Assembly (NCBI RefSeq): GCF_023221595.1
Contig: NZ_CP096563.1
Span: 434,001 to 498,000 of the forward strand
Source: Rhodococcus qingshengii JCM 15477
Lineage (GTDB): Bacteria; Actinomycetota; Actinomycetes; Mycobacteriales; Mycobacteriaceae
Length of the DNA: 64,000 nucleotides
Direction of reading: 5' to 3'
Position numbers and translations under genes: made by a program. The first letter of the stretch is position 1. Each line of letters begins with the position of its first letter. Under the pieces are notes generated by a model, which did not search any database, had not been told where the DNA came from, and was given only the letters and a program-made list of their open reading frames with translations. Positions 8,901-17,029 of this stretch are shown piece after piece.

Positions 8901-11900
8901 ACCTGAGCCGACGCGGGACCTTCCTCGTCGACGTGATTCGTGCTGATGTAGGCAGTGGAGCGTCTTCTCCATCTGCTCCGACTTCGCGGGCAGTCACCAA
9001 CGGCCACGAATCCGTGGCAGCGAAAGCTCCTTCGCCGGTTTCGGCTCCGGTAGTCGAAGAGCCCGCTGACGCGGGCGCTGGGTCCGTCGAAAGTGAGCTG
9101 ATCAGGATCCTCGCCGATACGACGGGATTCCCCGCCGAGTCGATCACGACGGATCTGCGTCTGCTCGATGATCTGAATCTCGACTCGATCAGTGCGGCAG
9201 AGGCTATTTCGAAGGTTGCGCATCAGTTCGAGGTTGTCGACCTCGACCCTGCCGAGTTGGCCAATGCCACGATCGGAGAAGCAGCATCGCTGATCCTTGC
9301 GGCATCACCGAATCTCGGTTCTGCCGTTCCAGCAGCGAGTTCGGTGCAGTCGGACGTGTCGCGAATACTGCTCGAGGTAATCGCGGAGGACACCGGATTT
9401 CCGGTGGAGTCTCTCGATGTGGATCTCCACCTGCTCGACGACCTGAACATGGACTCGATCAAGGCTGCCGATGCGATAGCAACTGTGGCAACGCGATTGG
9501 GTGTTCAGGGTGATCTGGATCCGGCCGAACTCGTCAACGTCAGCCTGGGTGAACTGATCGAAGTGCTCGATCGATCCGCGAAAGAGAAGTCGGGGCAGCA
9601 GCAGCCGGTTGCGCGGGCGCTGCCGGTGAAGGCAAAGGGTCTATCAGCCGACAGCTTCACCTGGGTTCGCGATTACACCCTGGAAAAGGTTCGGAGCGAG
9701 ACAGCGTTGCACGGAGTCCGAGACCTCACGGACACGACGTTTGTCGTCATCGGTGACGACGCCGGTTTGGTCGGAAGGTTGGAATCCGAACTACGAGGGC
9801 GTGGTGCTCAGGTCGACATTCGCACATTCTCCGACGGCGCTCCTGCGAATGCACAGCACGTGGTTGCCGTAATGCCGCGTGTGACCGATGATTCCGTCAC
9901 CGAAATCGGCTTGCGCCGTGGGATCGAACACATGTACAAGATGGTTCCGGCGCAGCAAAGTGGAGGCGCACGAACCACATTGGCAGTGATTCAGTTCACC
10001 GATGTCGAGTTGGGCAATCCGGCGCCGGTACCGAGTGCGGCGGCTTTTGCCGCTTCGGTGCATCACGAGCGCCCCGAACTGGATGTCCGCGTCATAGGAT
10101 TCGACGGCTCGACTGCGGACGCGGTGGTGGCAACCACCGTCGTCTCCGAGTTGGATTCGGTTGCATCCTATGTGTTCGCGACTTACGACACCGAGATGGG
10201 ACGCACGGCACTGCAACCGCGGGTTCTCGCCTCGAGCGACTACACCGTCCGCGAGAGCGGGTTGGGGAGTTCGGATGTAGTGGTCGTGACCGGTGGCGCG
10301 AAAGGCATCATGGCGCAATGCGCTCTGGCTCTCGGCCGAAAGACAGGCGCCGAACTAGTGCTGATCGGAAGCTCTCAGCGACAAGCGGGTGACGAAATCG
10401 CTTCCACTCTTGCGGACTTCACGTCTGCCGGTTTGAGCGCTCACTACTATCGCTGCAACGTCACGGATGCTGCGGCGGTGGCCGGCGTCGTCGCCCAGAT
10501 CGAGGTCGAGGTTGGGCCGATCACCGGGTTTGTCCACGGTGCGGGGGCGAATGTTCCGCGGCGGTTCGAGAGAGTCGACAGCGCTGCGGCTTTCAAGGAG
10601 GTTGCACCTAAGGTCCTGGGCGCAGCCAACTTCGTCGAAGCGCTCGCTGATCGTGACCTGAAGCTGTTCGTGGGCTTCTCTTCCATCATCGGATTCACAG
10701 GTATGCCCGGAAACAGTTGGTATGCATACGGAAACGAGCTTCTCGACGAAATGGTGGTGCGGTATGCCGCCGGGCACCCGAAGACTCGGACGTTCTCGCT
10801 CGCGTACAGCGTGTGGGGGGAGACCGGCATGGGCGCCCGCATGGGCAGTGTCAACCACCTCGCGAAGATGGGTGTCATGCCGATTTCGACGGCTGCGGGA
10901 GTGGATCATTTCCTTCGCCTGGTCGACAGCGGACCCGAGGCGAGTCGTATCGTCGTGACCAGTCGACTCGGCGGTCTGGACACCTGGGCGCCGGCAGCAC
11001 CGGCTCTGCCGGCGGTGTCGCGCTACATCGACCAAGTGGTGACCTGCGAGCCGCAGGTAGAACTGGTTACCCGGACGACGTTGTCCACCTCGGCAGATCC
11101 TTTTGTCCTCGACCATGTCTGGAAGGGATCGGCGCTGCTTCCGACGGTGTTCGGGCTCGAGGCGATGTCGCAGGCGGCGGCCTATGTCACCGGACGCGTG
11201 ACTCTGGGCCGCGTCCGCATCGACGACATCAAACTGGATCGACCGATCGTCGTCGACACCGTCGAGGGCACCAGAGTCGAGATCAAGGCAAGCGTCGTGG
11301 AGCAGGATCGTGATGCCGCAGGAACGCGGGTGCATGTCACGATCGGCACCGAACGGACCGGGTACGGGCGGCCCCATTTCTCGGCCGACTTCATCTTCGG
11401 ACTGGACGAAACACTGCCGGAGTTCGAGAAGGAGTTGCCGCGACCGGTGCTCGACATCGATCCGTTGGACGATCTCTACTCGTGGTTGCTGTTCCAGGAG
11501 GGCGATTTCCGCCGACTCGAAGAGATCTCGAGCCTCGATTCCGAGCACATCCTCTTCAGCGCTATTTCGCGAGCCGACCGTAAGCAGCACCTCCTCGGTG
11601 ATCCCTACTTCCTCGATTCCCTGCTCCAATCGGGCCAGATCATGGTTCCGCGGGAGATCTGCCTTCCGGTCAACATTGCGCGAATCGACATGTACGACGG
11701 ACGATTCGAGGCTCGTTCGTTCACCGCGTACGCCTACGACAAGGTGCAGACCGAGACCCACATGCAAGCCGACGTGGCGGTGGTGAAGGACGGACGAGTG
11801 GTGATGCAGCTCGAGGGATATCGCTCCCAGATTCTCTCCCACGACGAAAGCCGTCCTACGGCTGAGGAAATCGCGGATCCGACTGCGCGCGACGCACAGA

Positions 11901-12079
11901 TCATTCTCGACAAGCTCGCGCAACACAGCCGGGCGTTGGGAGTGAAGAGCCCGCGGGTTGTGGTCGCGCATACCCCGGGGATTCACGAGTTGACCAAGTC
12001 GGAACGCCACGAGCAGGAGAAACCGATCGCCGAGGCGGCCGTGAACATTCATCTCGATGAGGATGTGGTGATCAAATGA
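5978..12079 (+). CDS. Iterative type I polyketide synthase, KS-AT-ACP-ACP-KR-DH (enediyne/PUFA-synthase-like)
   Basis: This 2033-residue multidomain enzyme would build a polyene or reduced polyketide chain on its own carrier domains. Domains in order: ketosynthase (about 8-480; Cys216 in DGACASG, His349 in EGHGTGTP, His390 in GHTKAASG); acyltransferase (about 610-900; GHSLGE with Ser693); two tandem carrier domains with LNLDSIS (Ser1070) and LNMDSIK (Ser1160); ketoreductase (about 1430-1650; TGGAKG cofactor loop, YAYGN from Tyr1582); hot-dog dehydratase (His1713 in LDHVWKG, Asp1880 in FLDSLLQ). The DSI carrier motif and the KR-DH order after the carriers are typical of enediyne PKSE and PfaA-type synthases, not modular PKSs. 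ATG 5978 is preferred over the in-frame GTG at 5918 because AGGAAG lies six bases upstream. It overlaps the next gene by 4 bp. Confidence 0.9.
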   Translation: MTEDSTNPAIAIVGMSMWSPGAHDLQGFWENVLARRMQFRKFPESRMSLDDYWSASPDDVDKTYADRGAFMDGFEFDWVGRRIPERTFKSTDLTHWLALETALGALTDAGYSRGSVPTGRSAAIVGNSLTGEESRMWSMRLRWPYVKRALAVAAEARQLDSSVADALAETMEDVYKGPLVEPSEDTLAGMLSNTIAGRICNYLDFNGGGYVVDGACASGMLAVATAAEKLASGAADFVLAGGVDVSLDPLELVGFARLGALTRGDMNVYDASRSGFIPGEGCGFVALKRLEDARADGDYVYATIRGWGISTDGKGGITKPRAETQAEMIRRAYSRAGFAASEVAFVEGHGTGTPVGDPVELAGVQQAAQTDGPVEARSIGMTSLKSLIGHTKAASGILALIKATMAVNQRILPPLAGCTDPNPAFGTEAPALFPLVNGEIRDPSEKMRAGAQAMGFGGINCHVAIESADAPSSKLTPSQDVRTMMASYQDTEVFVLSADSAVDLATRARDVADLAVPLSVAELLDFSAKLSRVISPTAPFRAAVVAGRPAQLAERMRQLAVICENSAPASGQVKVVSNEISISNAVHHDIGFLFPGQGSQQLEMARVLIERFEWARELATEADGWLEGVGAEAITPRILRNPVKSADAAELAKWKRDLAQTQFTQPAVALASLLWFEYLRRLGVTPSAVAGHSLGELTALYAAGAYDQKTLITLAAAKGAAMAVSGGGNGAMASLTCDRSTAEAIIAETKGYATVANLNTPTQTVVSGTKDAVDDVVAIAKTRGVSAQALAVSNAFHSEMMNEAERELKSTAPVDEQVDSLTCPVYSCVEGKRVQTPLALRELVTKQVVSPVDWVKTVSGISQDVDLLVEVGPGRVLTGLTKAINGTDGVRCFPVASKSGRDEDFNVALAAMYVHGAQVRWNELFDGRFVREFVPADQKVFIENLAEAKLTVTSAPEPLALGTSGGDPAAALADYLSRRGTFLVDVIRADVGSGASSPSAPTSRAVTNGHESVAAKAPSPVSAPVVEEPADAGAGSVESELIRILADTTGFPAESITTDLRLLDDLNLDSISAAEAISKVAHQFEVVDLDPAELANATIGEAASLILAASPNLGSAVPAASSVQSDVSRILLEVIAEDTGFPVESLDVDLHLLDDLNMDSIKAADAIATVATRLGVQGDLDPAELVNVSLGELIEVLDRSAKEKSGQQQPVARALPVKAKGLSADSFTWVRDYTLEKVRSETALHGVRDLTDTTFVVIGDDAGLVGRLESELRGRGAQVDIRTFSDGAPANAQHVVAVMPRVTDDSVTEIGLRRGIEHMYKMVPAQQSGGARTTLAVIQFTDVELGNPAPVPSAAAFAASVHHERPELDVRVIGFDGSTADAVVATTVVSELDSVASYVFATYDTEMGRTALQPRVLASSDYTVRESGLGSSDVVVVTGGAKGIMAQCALALGRKTGAELVLIGSSQRQAGDEIASTLADFTSAGLSAHYYRCNVTDAAAVAGVVAQIEVEVGPITGFVHGAGANVPRRFERVDSAAAFKEVAPKVLGAANFVEALADRDLKLFVGFSSIIGFTGMPGNSWYAYGNELLDEMVVRYAAGHPKTRTFSLAYSVWGETGMGARMGSVNHLAKMGVMPISTAAGVDHFLRLVDSGPEASRIVVTSRLGGLDTWAPAAPALPAVSRYIDQVVTCEPQVELVTRTTLSTSADPFVLDHVWKGSALLPTVFGLEAMSQAAAYVTGRVTLGRVRIDDIKLDRPIVVDTVEGTRVEIKASVVEQDRDAAGTRVHVTIGTERTGYGRPHFSADFIFGLDETLPEFEKELPRPVLDIDPLDDLYSWLLFQEGDFRRLEEISSLDSEHILFSAISRADRKQHLLGDPYFLDSLLQSGQIMVPREICLPVNIARIDMYDGRFEARSFTAYAYDKVQTETHMQADVAVVKDGRVVMQLEGYRSQILSHDESRPTAEEIADPTARDAQIILDKLAQHSRALGVKSPRVVVAHTPGIHELTKSERHEQEKPIAEAAVNIHLDEDVVIK

Positions 12080-13632
12080 GTAATGCCTTTGCCATCGAAT
12101 GGCAGGAAACCGGAAAGCCCGTCGTCGTCGGTGATATTCCACCCTCTGTGGATGTCTCGCTCTCGCACGACGGCAGTAAGTCACTCAGTTCGGCCGGCGA
12201 CTGGCCTCAGGGATGTGACATCGAACCGATTCGCTCCCGAACCGTCATGCAGTGGAAGGCGCTTCTGGGTTCGGCGCGGATTCCGCTGCTGGACGAGTTG
12301 ATCGCGGGCGGCGAATCACTCGATCGTGCGGGAACCAGGCTGTGGGCGGCGGCCGAGGCGATCCGAAAGGCCACGGGGCAGATGTCGGTTTCTCTGGCGA
12401 TGGGCGCCAGGGAGGACGACGCAGTGACCTTCCGCGGCGGCGCAGACGGAAGCGTGGTGGTTCTTACTTTTCCAGCTCTGTTGACCGACAACGAGGAGCG
12501 GATTCTCGCGTTTGTGACTCATGAGGAGGATGCGGAAGAACCGGCGCAGGACCCGGCACCACAGTTCGACTCCGGCCCGTTGTCGGCGAAGTCTCTCGCG
12601 CAGTTCGATCCGATGGCCTACGGCTCCGACGTGCATGTGGTGGCCCGGAGCGGCTATCCGGCGGTGTCGATCCGGTTCCCCGTCGGGTTCCGGGACGCGT
12701 GCAACGTCGGTGGATCAGTGGGGTTCGCGAGCTTCGCGCTGTGGTTGGGCGCTTTGCGAGAGAGGGGAACCGGACCGATCTCGAAGCAGATCGTGGAGGA
12801 CATGGCGACGGGTCGTTGGGGCATGGTGACCAACAACTCCGAGGTGTTCATCGATGCGAACCTGTACACCGACGACATTGTCGAGGGGACGATCTGGATC
12901 ACCGAGCTCACCGGTCCGGATCGGGCAACCACCAATCTGCATGTCGAATGGTGCCGGGTCGACGGCGAGACGCGCACTCACATCGGGTGGAGTGCGATGC
13001 AGACGACGTGGGTGGAAATCCTCTCCCACGGTGTGGTGGCGGCACGGCCGATGCCGCAGTACTTCCACGATTTCATCGAGCCGATGACGATTCCGACGGG
13101 GACGAAGAACATCGCTGTTCCCACCGAACCGAAGAACGTCGATCGTGGTTCCGTGATCCGCTCGGCTCCGATGGTGCCGCGCAATCCGTACCTGCTCGAA
13201 TCCGAGGTGTTCTCGACGACGTTGCAGGACGGAAACGTCGTGGGCAACATCTACTTCGGCAACTATTACATCTGGCAGTCGAGGGTTCGGGACAAGTTCC
13301 TGGTCCGTTCTCAGCGTGAGGCCATGGCGGCCAGAGGCGCTCTCGGGGAACTTCGTTGTGTGCACACCAGGGTTGAGCATCTGCGCGAGGTCATGCCGTT
13401 CGACGACGTCCTGGTCACGATGTCCTTGTCTGCCCTCTACGAGAGGGGGATCGACCTCGAGTTCGAGTACTTCAAGGTCAACGAGGACGGATCACGGGAG
13501 AAGCTCGCGATCGCTCGGCACAGAACTGTCTGGACGATGCCGGGCGCTCCGGGAGAACTGGAAATCTCTCCGCCGTCGAAACTTCCACAGTCGCTGATCG
13601 ATTCGGTGCTGGAGGCGATCGACGGAAAGTAG
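12076..13632 (+). CDS. Phosphopantetheinyl transferase-like / double hot-dog thioesterase fusion
   Basis: This 518-residue protein is translationally coupled to the PKS (ATGA overlap). Residues 1 to about 110 look like a Sfp-type phosphopantetheinyl transferase: SLSHDG (29-33), GCDIE (46-50, metal-binding Asp and Glu) and LWAAAEAIRKATG (89-101), which keeps the Glu and the last Lys but has Ala for the usual Lys in KEA. Residues about 170-350 form one hot-dog-like domain. Residues about 370-510 form a second, with GNIYFGNYYIWQSRVRDKF, closely resembling CalE7/DynE7-type acyl-ACP thioesterases of enediyne pathways. In enediyne PKSs the transferase is the last PKS domain and the thioesterase a separate gene; here the break has moved. 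It would activate the tandem carriers and release the chain. Confidence 0.78.
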   Translation: MSNAFAIEWQETGKPVVVGDIPPSVDVSLSHDGSKSLSSAGDWPQGCDIEPIRSRTVMQWKALLGSARIPLLDELIAGGESLDRAGTRLWAAAEAIRKATGQMSVSLAMGAREDDAVTFRGGADGSVVVLTFPALLTDNEERILAFVTHEEDAEEPAQDPAPQFDSGPLSAKSLAQFDPMAYGSDVHVVARSGYPAVSIRFPVGFRDACNVGGSVGFASFALWLGALRERGTGPISKQIVEDMATGRWGMVTNNSEVFIDANLYTDDIVEGTIWITELTGPDRATTNLHVEWCRVDGETRTHIGWSAMQTTWVEILSHGVVAARPMPQYFHDFIEPMTIPTGTKNIAVPTEPKNVDRGSVIRSAPMVPRNPYLLESEVFSTTLQDGNVVGNIYFGNYYIWQSRVRDKFLVRSQREAMAARGALGELRCVHTRVEHLREVMPFDDVLVTMSLSALYERGIDLEFEYFKVNEDGSREKLAIARHRTVWTMPGAPGELEISPPSKLPQSLIDSVLEAIDGK

Positions 13633-13663
13633 ACGGGGGATTTTCCGAGATCGAAGTGGAGAG

Positions 13664-13700
13664 ACGGGTTGCGTTTTCCTTGTGGGAGAACGCAACCCGT
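13664..13700 (+). terminator. Rho-independent terminator or attenuator after the PKS operon
   Basis: A 16-bp stem (13664-13679 with 13685-13700, one G-U pair) closes a 5-nt loop and is followed by TTTC. It sits between the PKS operon and the multicopper oxidase, whose start codon is only 21 bp downstream. It could end PKS transcription or attenuate read-through into the oxidase gene. Confidence 0.75.
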
Positions 13701-13720
13701 TTCGATGGGGAGGGGAATGT

Positions 13721-15547
13721 ATGGGTATCGGGGTTTCCAGAAGATCGGTTCTGAAAGGGTCGGTAGTCGGCACAGCGGCTGTTGCTTTGGGTGCAAAGGC
13801 AGGTGCTGCTCCGGCGGGGAGTGTGGATATCGAGTCTCCGTTGATTTTTCATTCGCCGGAGTTCGAGCCGTTCTGTGACGAACTACATTCGTTGTCAACG
13901 CTTTCCGGAAACGAGATCACACTGACAGCGCAAGTGGGGCAACATGCCTTTCATCGGGATTTTCCCCCGTCCCCAGCACTGTCGTACCGCAGCGGAGAGA
14001 TCGGTGGCGGTTATCTGGGCCCTACCGTCGAGGCGCATTCCGGCGAGCCGATCATGTTGACGTTCGAGAACGATCTGACCGGACATCCGTTGGCAGCGGA
14101 CATGGATATGACGCTGCACGGAATGCAGGCCGACTTTCGTGCGCACCCGCCGACGTCGTTGCACTTGCACGGGGGAGTCACTTCACCTGAGAGCGACGGC
14201 CATCCGGAGCTGCTGGTGATGCCGGGACAGGCTGCGATGCATCACTTTTTGCACGGTCAGGAAGCCGCCCACCTCTGGTATCACGATCATGCGATGGGCA
14301 TCACCCGGCTCAACGTCTACGCCGGTCTGATCGGCAACTATCTGATCAGGGATGAATTCGACACCGGCGAACTGGGAAATCCGTTGGGGTTGCCGGCCGA
14401 GGAATTCGAGATCCCGTTGATCCTGCAGGAGAAGATCTTCACGCCGACAGGCGCCCAGAACGGCCGATCCACCATCTTGATCCCGGAAGGATCGTGGGAA
14501 GGCGGCGCGGTGGGCGACGTCGGCTTGGTCAACGGCAAGGTGTGGCCGGAACTGTCCGTGGCTCGGGGCCTTTACCGCCTCCGCATCGTCAATGCGTCGT
14601 CGGCAAGTGTGTGGAATCTTCACTTCTCGAACATGATGACGTTCTGGGTCATCGGCAACGACGCCGGAATGCTCGACGCACCCGTCGCGGTCAATGCCTT
14701 CCGCTGCGCACCGGGGGAGCGGTACGACCTCCTCGTCGATTTCACCGGACTGTCGGAGGGATCGACGGTGGAGCTTCGCAACGACGAGGCGCCCCCGCTA
14801 CCCGCCGCTGTCATCGGTGAAGTGACTATGCCGCTGTTCTGCCGGTTCCGCGGTGACGCCAGGCGCGGATTCACCGGTGGTGTTCCGTCGCAACTGCGCG
14901 GTGGGCGCCGGCAACGTGACGTTCTCGCCCCGTTGGAGCAGCCGACGGTAATTCGCACGGTGACGGTGAGCCAGCAACTGGAACTGCGGAATCCACCGGC
15001 TCAGATTACGCTGAACAACCTGACGATCAGCACCACGGACGTCGAGAGGCCGCGGCAAGGCACCGTCGAGCAGTGGAACATCGTCAACACCACGCCGGAC
15101 CCGCATCCGATACACCTGCACCTGGTGAATTTCCGGATTCTCGGCAGAACACCGATGCGGACGCTGGAGTACTTGATCCGACATCCGCAGCCGGTGATCG
15201 GCAACAAGTGGACTCCGTCGCCCGAAGGGTTCGAGGCGGGGCCGATGATCGCGCCGGCGCCGTGGGAAGCGGGAATGAAGGACACCGTCAGGGTGGACGG
15301 CGGCACCGTCACCCGGATCATCGTGCGATTCCCCACCGCGGATGAGCTGGGTTTCGATCCCGACGCGATGTTCGATCGTCTTCCGAGCGGTGGGATGACG
15401 GGCAGTGGGATGACGGGCGGTGGGATGACGGGCGGCGGGCGCCACGATATGGCTGATTCTGGTCGACTCCAGGGATATGTGTGGCATTGCCATCTACTCG
15501 ATCACGAAGATCACGACATGATGTTGCCGTATCGCATCGTGCCGTGA
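13721..15547 (+). CDS. Tat-exported multicopper oxidase (paralogue 1)
   Basis: This 608-residue laccase-like enzyme would oxidise phenolic or metal substrates and reduce O2 to water outside the membrane. The N-terminus has a twin-arginine signal (SRRSVLKGS, then a hydrophobic Ala/Gly stretch). All four copper-binding motifs are present: SLHLHGG at about 146, WYHDHAMG at about 186, HPIHLHLV at about 462 and HCHLLDHEDHDMM at about 589. Near residue 560 there is a Gly/Met-rich stretch from a 15-bp tandem repeat, a possible extra copper-binding loop. ATG 13721 follows GAGGGGAATGT, a good ribosome-binding site, and places the RR motif near the N-terminus. The order of domains resembles CotA or phenoxazinone synthase. 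A paralogue lies at 61565-63331. Confidence 0.9.
   Translation: MGIGVSRRSVLKGSVVGTAAVALGAKAGAAPAGSVDIESPLIFHSPEFEPFCDELHSLSTLSGNEITLTAQVGQHAFHRDFPPSPALSYRSGEIGGGYLGPTVEAHSGEPIMLTFENDLTGHPLAADMDMTLHGMQADFRAHPPTSLHLHGGVTSPESDGHPELLVMPGQAAMHHFLHGQEAAHLWYHDHAMGITRLNVYAGLIGNYLIRDEFDTGELGNPLGLPAEEFEIPLILQEKIFTPTGAQNGRSTILIPEGSWEGGAVGDVGLVNGKVWPELSVARGLYRLRIVNASSASVWNLHFSNMMTFWVIGNDAGMLDAPVAVNAFRCAPGERYDLLVDFTGLSEGSTVELRNDEAPPLPAAVIGEVTMPLFCRFRGDARRGFTGGVPSQLRGGRRQRDVLAPLEQPTVIRTVTVSQQLELRNPPAQITLNNLTISTTDVERPRQGTVEQWNIVNTTPDPHPIHLHLVNFRILGRTPMRTLEYLIRHPQPVIGNKWTPSPEGFEAGPMIAPAPWEAGMKDTVRVDGGTVTRIIVRFPTADELGFDPDAMFDRLPSGGMTGSGMTGGGMTGGGRHDMADSGRLQGYVWHCHLLDHEDHDMMLPYRIVP
15392..15436 (+). repeat. 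Three 15-bp tandem repeats encoding Gly-Met-Thr-Gly
   Basis: Three copies of GGGATGACGGGCRGY follow one another inside the multicopper oxidase gene and encode GMTGS/G units. This is a site for copy-number variation by slippage. The paralogue at 61.6 kb lacks it. Confidence 0.85.
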
Positions 15548-15650
15548 GTGCTTCCGGGGGCGCACCCGAAATGAACCGAAGCGGGCAGGCGTTCGCGCAC
15601 CTGATCACCTCGGTCACCTAGCAGGATCGCTTCGGTCCTTCCCATGAATT

Positions 15651-15664
15651 TGGAACACGTTCTA
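15651..15664. promoter_or_regulatory. KstR-type operator upstream of fadA
   Basis: The sequence TGGAACACGTTCTA matches at every fixed position the KstR consensus TnnAACnnGTTnnA as I recall it from mycobacterial cholesterol regulon studies. It lies about 105 bp upstream of the fadA start, a plausible place for a repressor site. The regulator itself is not in this window. Confidence 0.6.
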
Positions 15665-15697
15665 CAGTGAAAGGGCTGAGGTCTGTACCTCGGCCAT

Positions 15698-15719
15698 GCG
15701 CCACCACCGAAGGTGGCGC
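15698..15719 (+). other. Hairpin in the fadA leader
   Basis: GCGCCACC and GGTGGCGC form a perfect 8-bp stem with a 6-nt loop, 50 bp before the fadA start codon. A smaller GAGGT/ACCTC hairpin lies just upstream. There is no T-run, so it is more likely a stable 5' UTR structure than a terminator. Confidence 0.4.
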
Positions 15720-15769
15720 GGACGATCTGCAGACCGGTTCGACGAATTACACGGAAGGAACACCTCACA

Positions 15770-16984
15770 GTGACCACAGAGGCATTCATTTATGAAGCCA
15801 TCCGTACCCCGCGAGGCCGCGGCAAGAAGACCGGGTCGTTGCACTCGGTCAAGCCGATCTCGCTGGTCACGGGTCTGATCCAGGAACTGCGCGTGCGCTT
15901 TCCCGACCTCGACGAGGACCGGATCTCCGACCTCATCCTGGGCGTCGTCACCCCCGTTGGCGATCAGGGAATGGACATCGCCCGCGTTGCAGTCAACGAT
16001 GCGGGACTGCCCGACACCGTCGGCGGCGTTCAGCTCAACCGTTTTTGCGCTTCCGGCCTCGAGGCCGTGAACATGGCTGCTCAGAAGGTTCGGTCCGGCT
16101 GGGACGAACTGGTGATCGCCGGTGGCGTCGAGTCGATGTCCCGCGTTCCGATGGGATCCGACGGTGGACCGTGGGCACTCGACCCCGCCACCAACTACGA
16201 CAACTACTTCGTGCCGCAGGGCGTCGGCGCAGACCTCATCGCCACCATCGAGGGCTTCTCGCGTGACGACGTCGACGCATACGCCGTGCGCTCGCAGGAC
16301 CTCGCCGCCAAGGCGTGGACCGGCGGATACTTCGCCAAGTCGGTAGTGCCGGTCAAGGACATCAACGGCATCACCATCCTCGACAACGACGAGCACATGC
16401 GTCCGGGCACCACGGCAGAGAACCTCGCCGGCTTGGCTCCCGCGTTCGGTGTGATCGGTGAAATCGGCGGATTCGACGCCGTGTCGCTGCAGAAGTACCA
16501 CTGGGTCGAGAAGATCAACCACGTTCACCACGGCGGCAACAGCTCGGGGATCGTCGACGGCGCTGCCCTCGTGCTCGTCGGTAGCGAGCAGGCCGGCAAG
16601 GACATGGGTCTGACGCCGCGCGCTCGCGTCGTCGCCACCGCCACCAGCGGCGCCGACTCCACCATCATGCTCACCGGCCCGACGCCGGCGTCGAAGAAGG
16701 TTCTGGCAGCTGCCGGCCTGACGGTCGACGACATCGACCTCTTCGAGATCAACGAGGCATTCGCTTCCGTCGTCCTGAAGTTCCAGAAGGACCTGAACAT
16801 CCCGGACGAGAAGCTCAACGTCAACGGTGGCGCGATCGCCATGGGTCACCCACTCGGTGCAACCGGCGCGATGATCACCGGAACGATGGTCGACGAGCTC
16901 GAGCGTCGTGGCGGCAAGCGCGCCCTCATCACCCTGTGCATCGGCGGCGGTATGGGCGTTGCCACCATCATCGAGCGCGTCTGA
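15770..16984 (+). CDS. fadA: Acetyl-CoA acyltransferase (3-ketoacyl-CoA thiolase) FadA
   Basis: This 404-residue thiolase makes the last cut of beta-oxidation, splitting 3-ketoacyl-CoA with CoA into acetyl-CoA and a shortened acyl-CoA. The nucleophilic cysteine is in [10 protein letters not shown]. The other conserved blocks are [20 protein letters not shown] and the C-terminal CIGGGMG with the second catalytic cysteine. The GTG at 15770 gives [16 protein letters not shown], the usual start of actinobacterial FadA; the longer frame upstream would overlap the leader hairpin. It is followed 45 bp later by fadB on the same strand, forming the trifunctional-type alpha2beta2 complex operon. A KstR-like palindrome upstream suggests sterol- or fatty-acid-responsive control. 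Confidence 0.95.
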   Translation: MTTEAFIYEAIRTPRGRGKKTGSLHSVKPISLVTGLIQELRVRFPDLDEDRISDLILGVVTPVGDQGMDIARVAVNDAGLPDTVGGVQLNRFCASGLEAVNMAAQKVRSGWDELVIAGGVESMSRVPMGSDGGPWALDPATNYDNYFVPQGVGADLIATIEGFSRDDVDAYAVRSQDLAAKAWTGGYFAKSVVPVKDINGITILDNDEHMRPGTTAENLAGLAPAFGVIGEIGGFDAVSLQKYHWVEKINHVHHGGNSSGIVDGAALVLVGSEQAGKDMGLTPRARVVATATSGADSTIMLTGPTPASKKVLAAAGLTVDDIDLFEINEAFASVVLKFQKDLNIPDEKLNVNGGAIAMGHPLGATGAMITGTMVDELERRGGKRALITLCIGGGMGVATIIERV

Positions 16985-17029
16985 CGCGGCGTCCGTCCTT
17001 CCAACGAGGCTTACCAGGAGTCAAGCAAA

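Noticed and set aside
10355..12184. 609-codon open frame on the reverse strand inside the PKS gene
   Set aside because: It is a shadow of the GC-rich codon pattern of the PKS. The protein is Arg/His-rich with no known domain.
5978..13632. Complete enediyne biosynthetic cluster
   Set aside because: The PKS and thioesterase look enediyne-like, but the E3, E4 and E5 genes and all tailoring genes are missing. Calling it an enediyne cluster would overreach.
15392..15436. CRISPR or regulatory repeat
   Set aside because: The 15-bp repeats are in frame inside a gene and encode a Gly-Met-Thr-Gly stretch.
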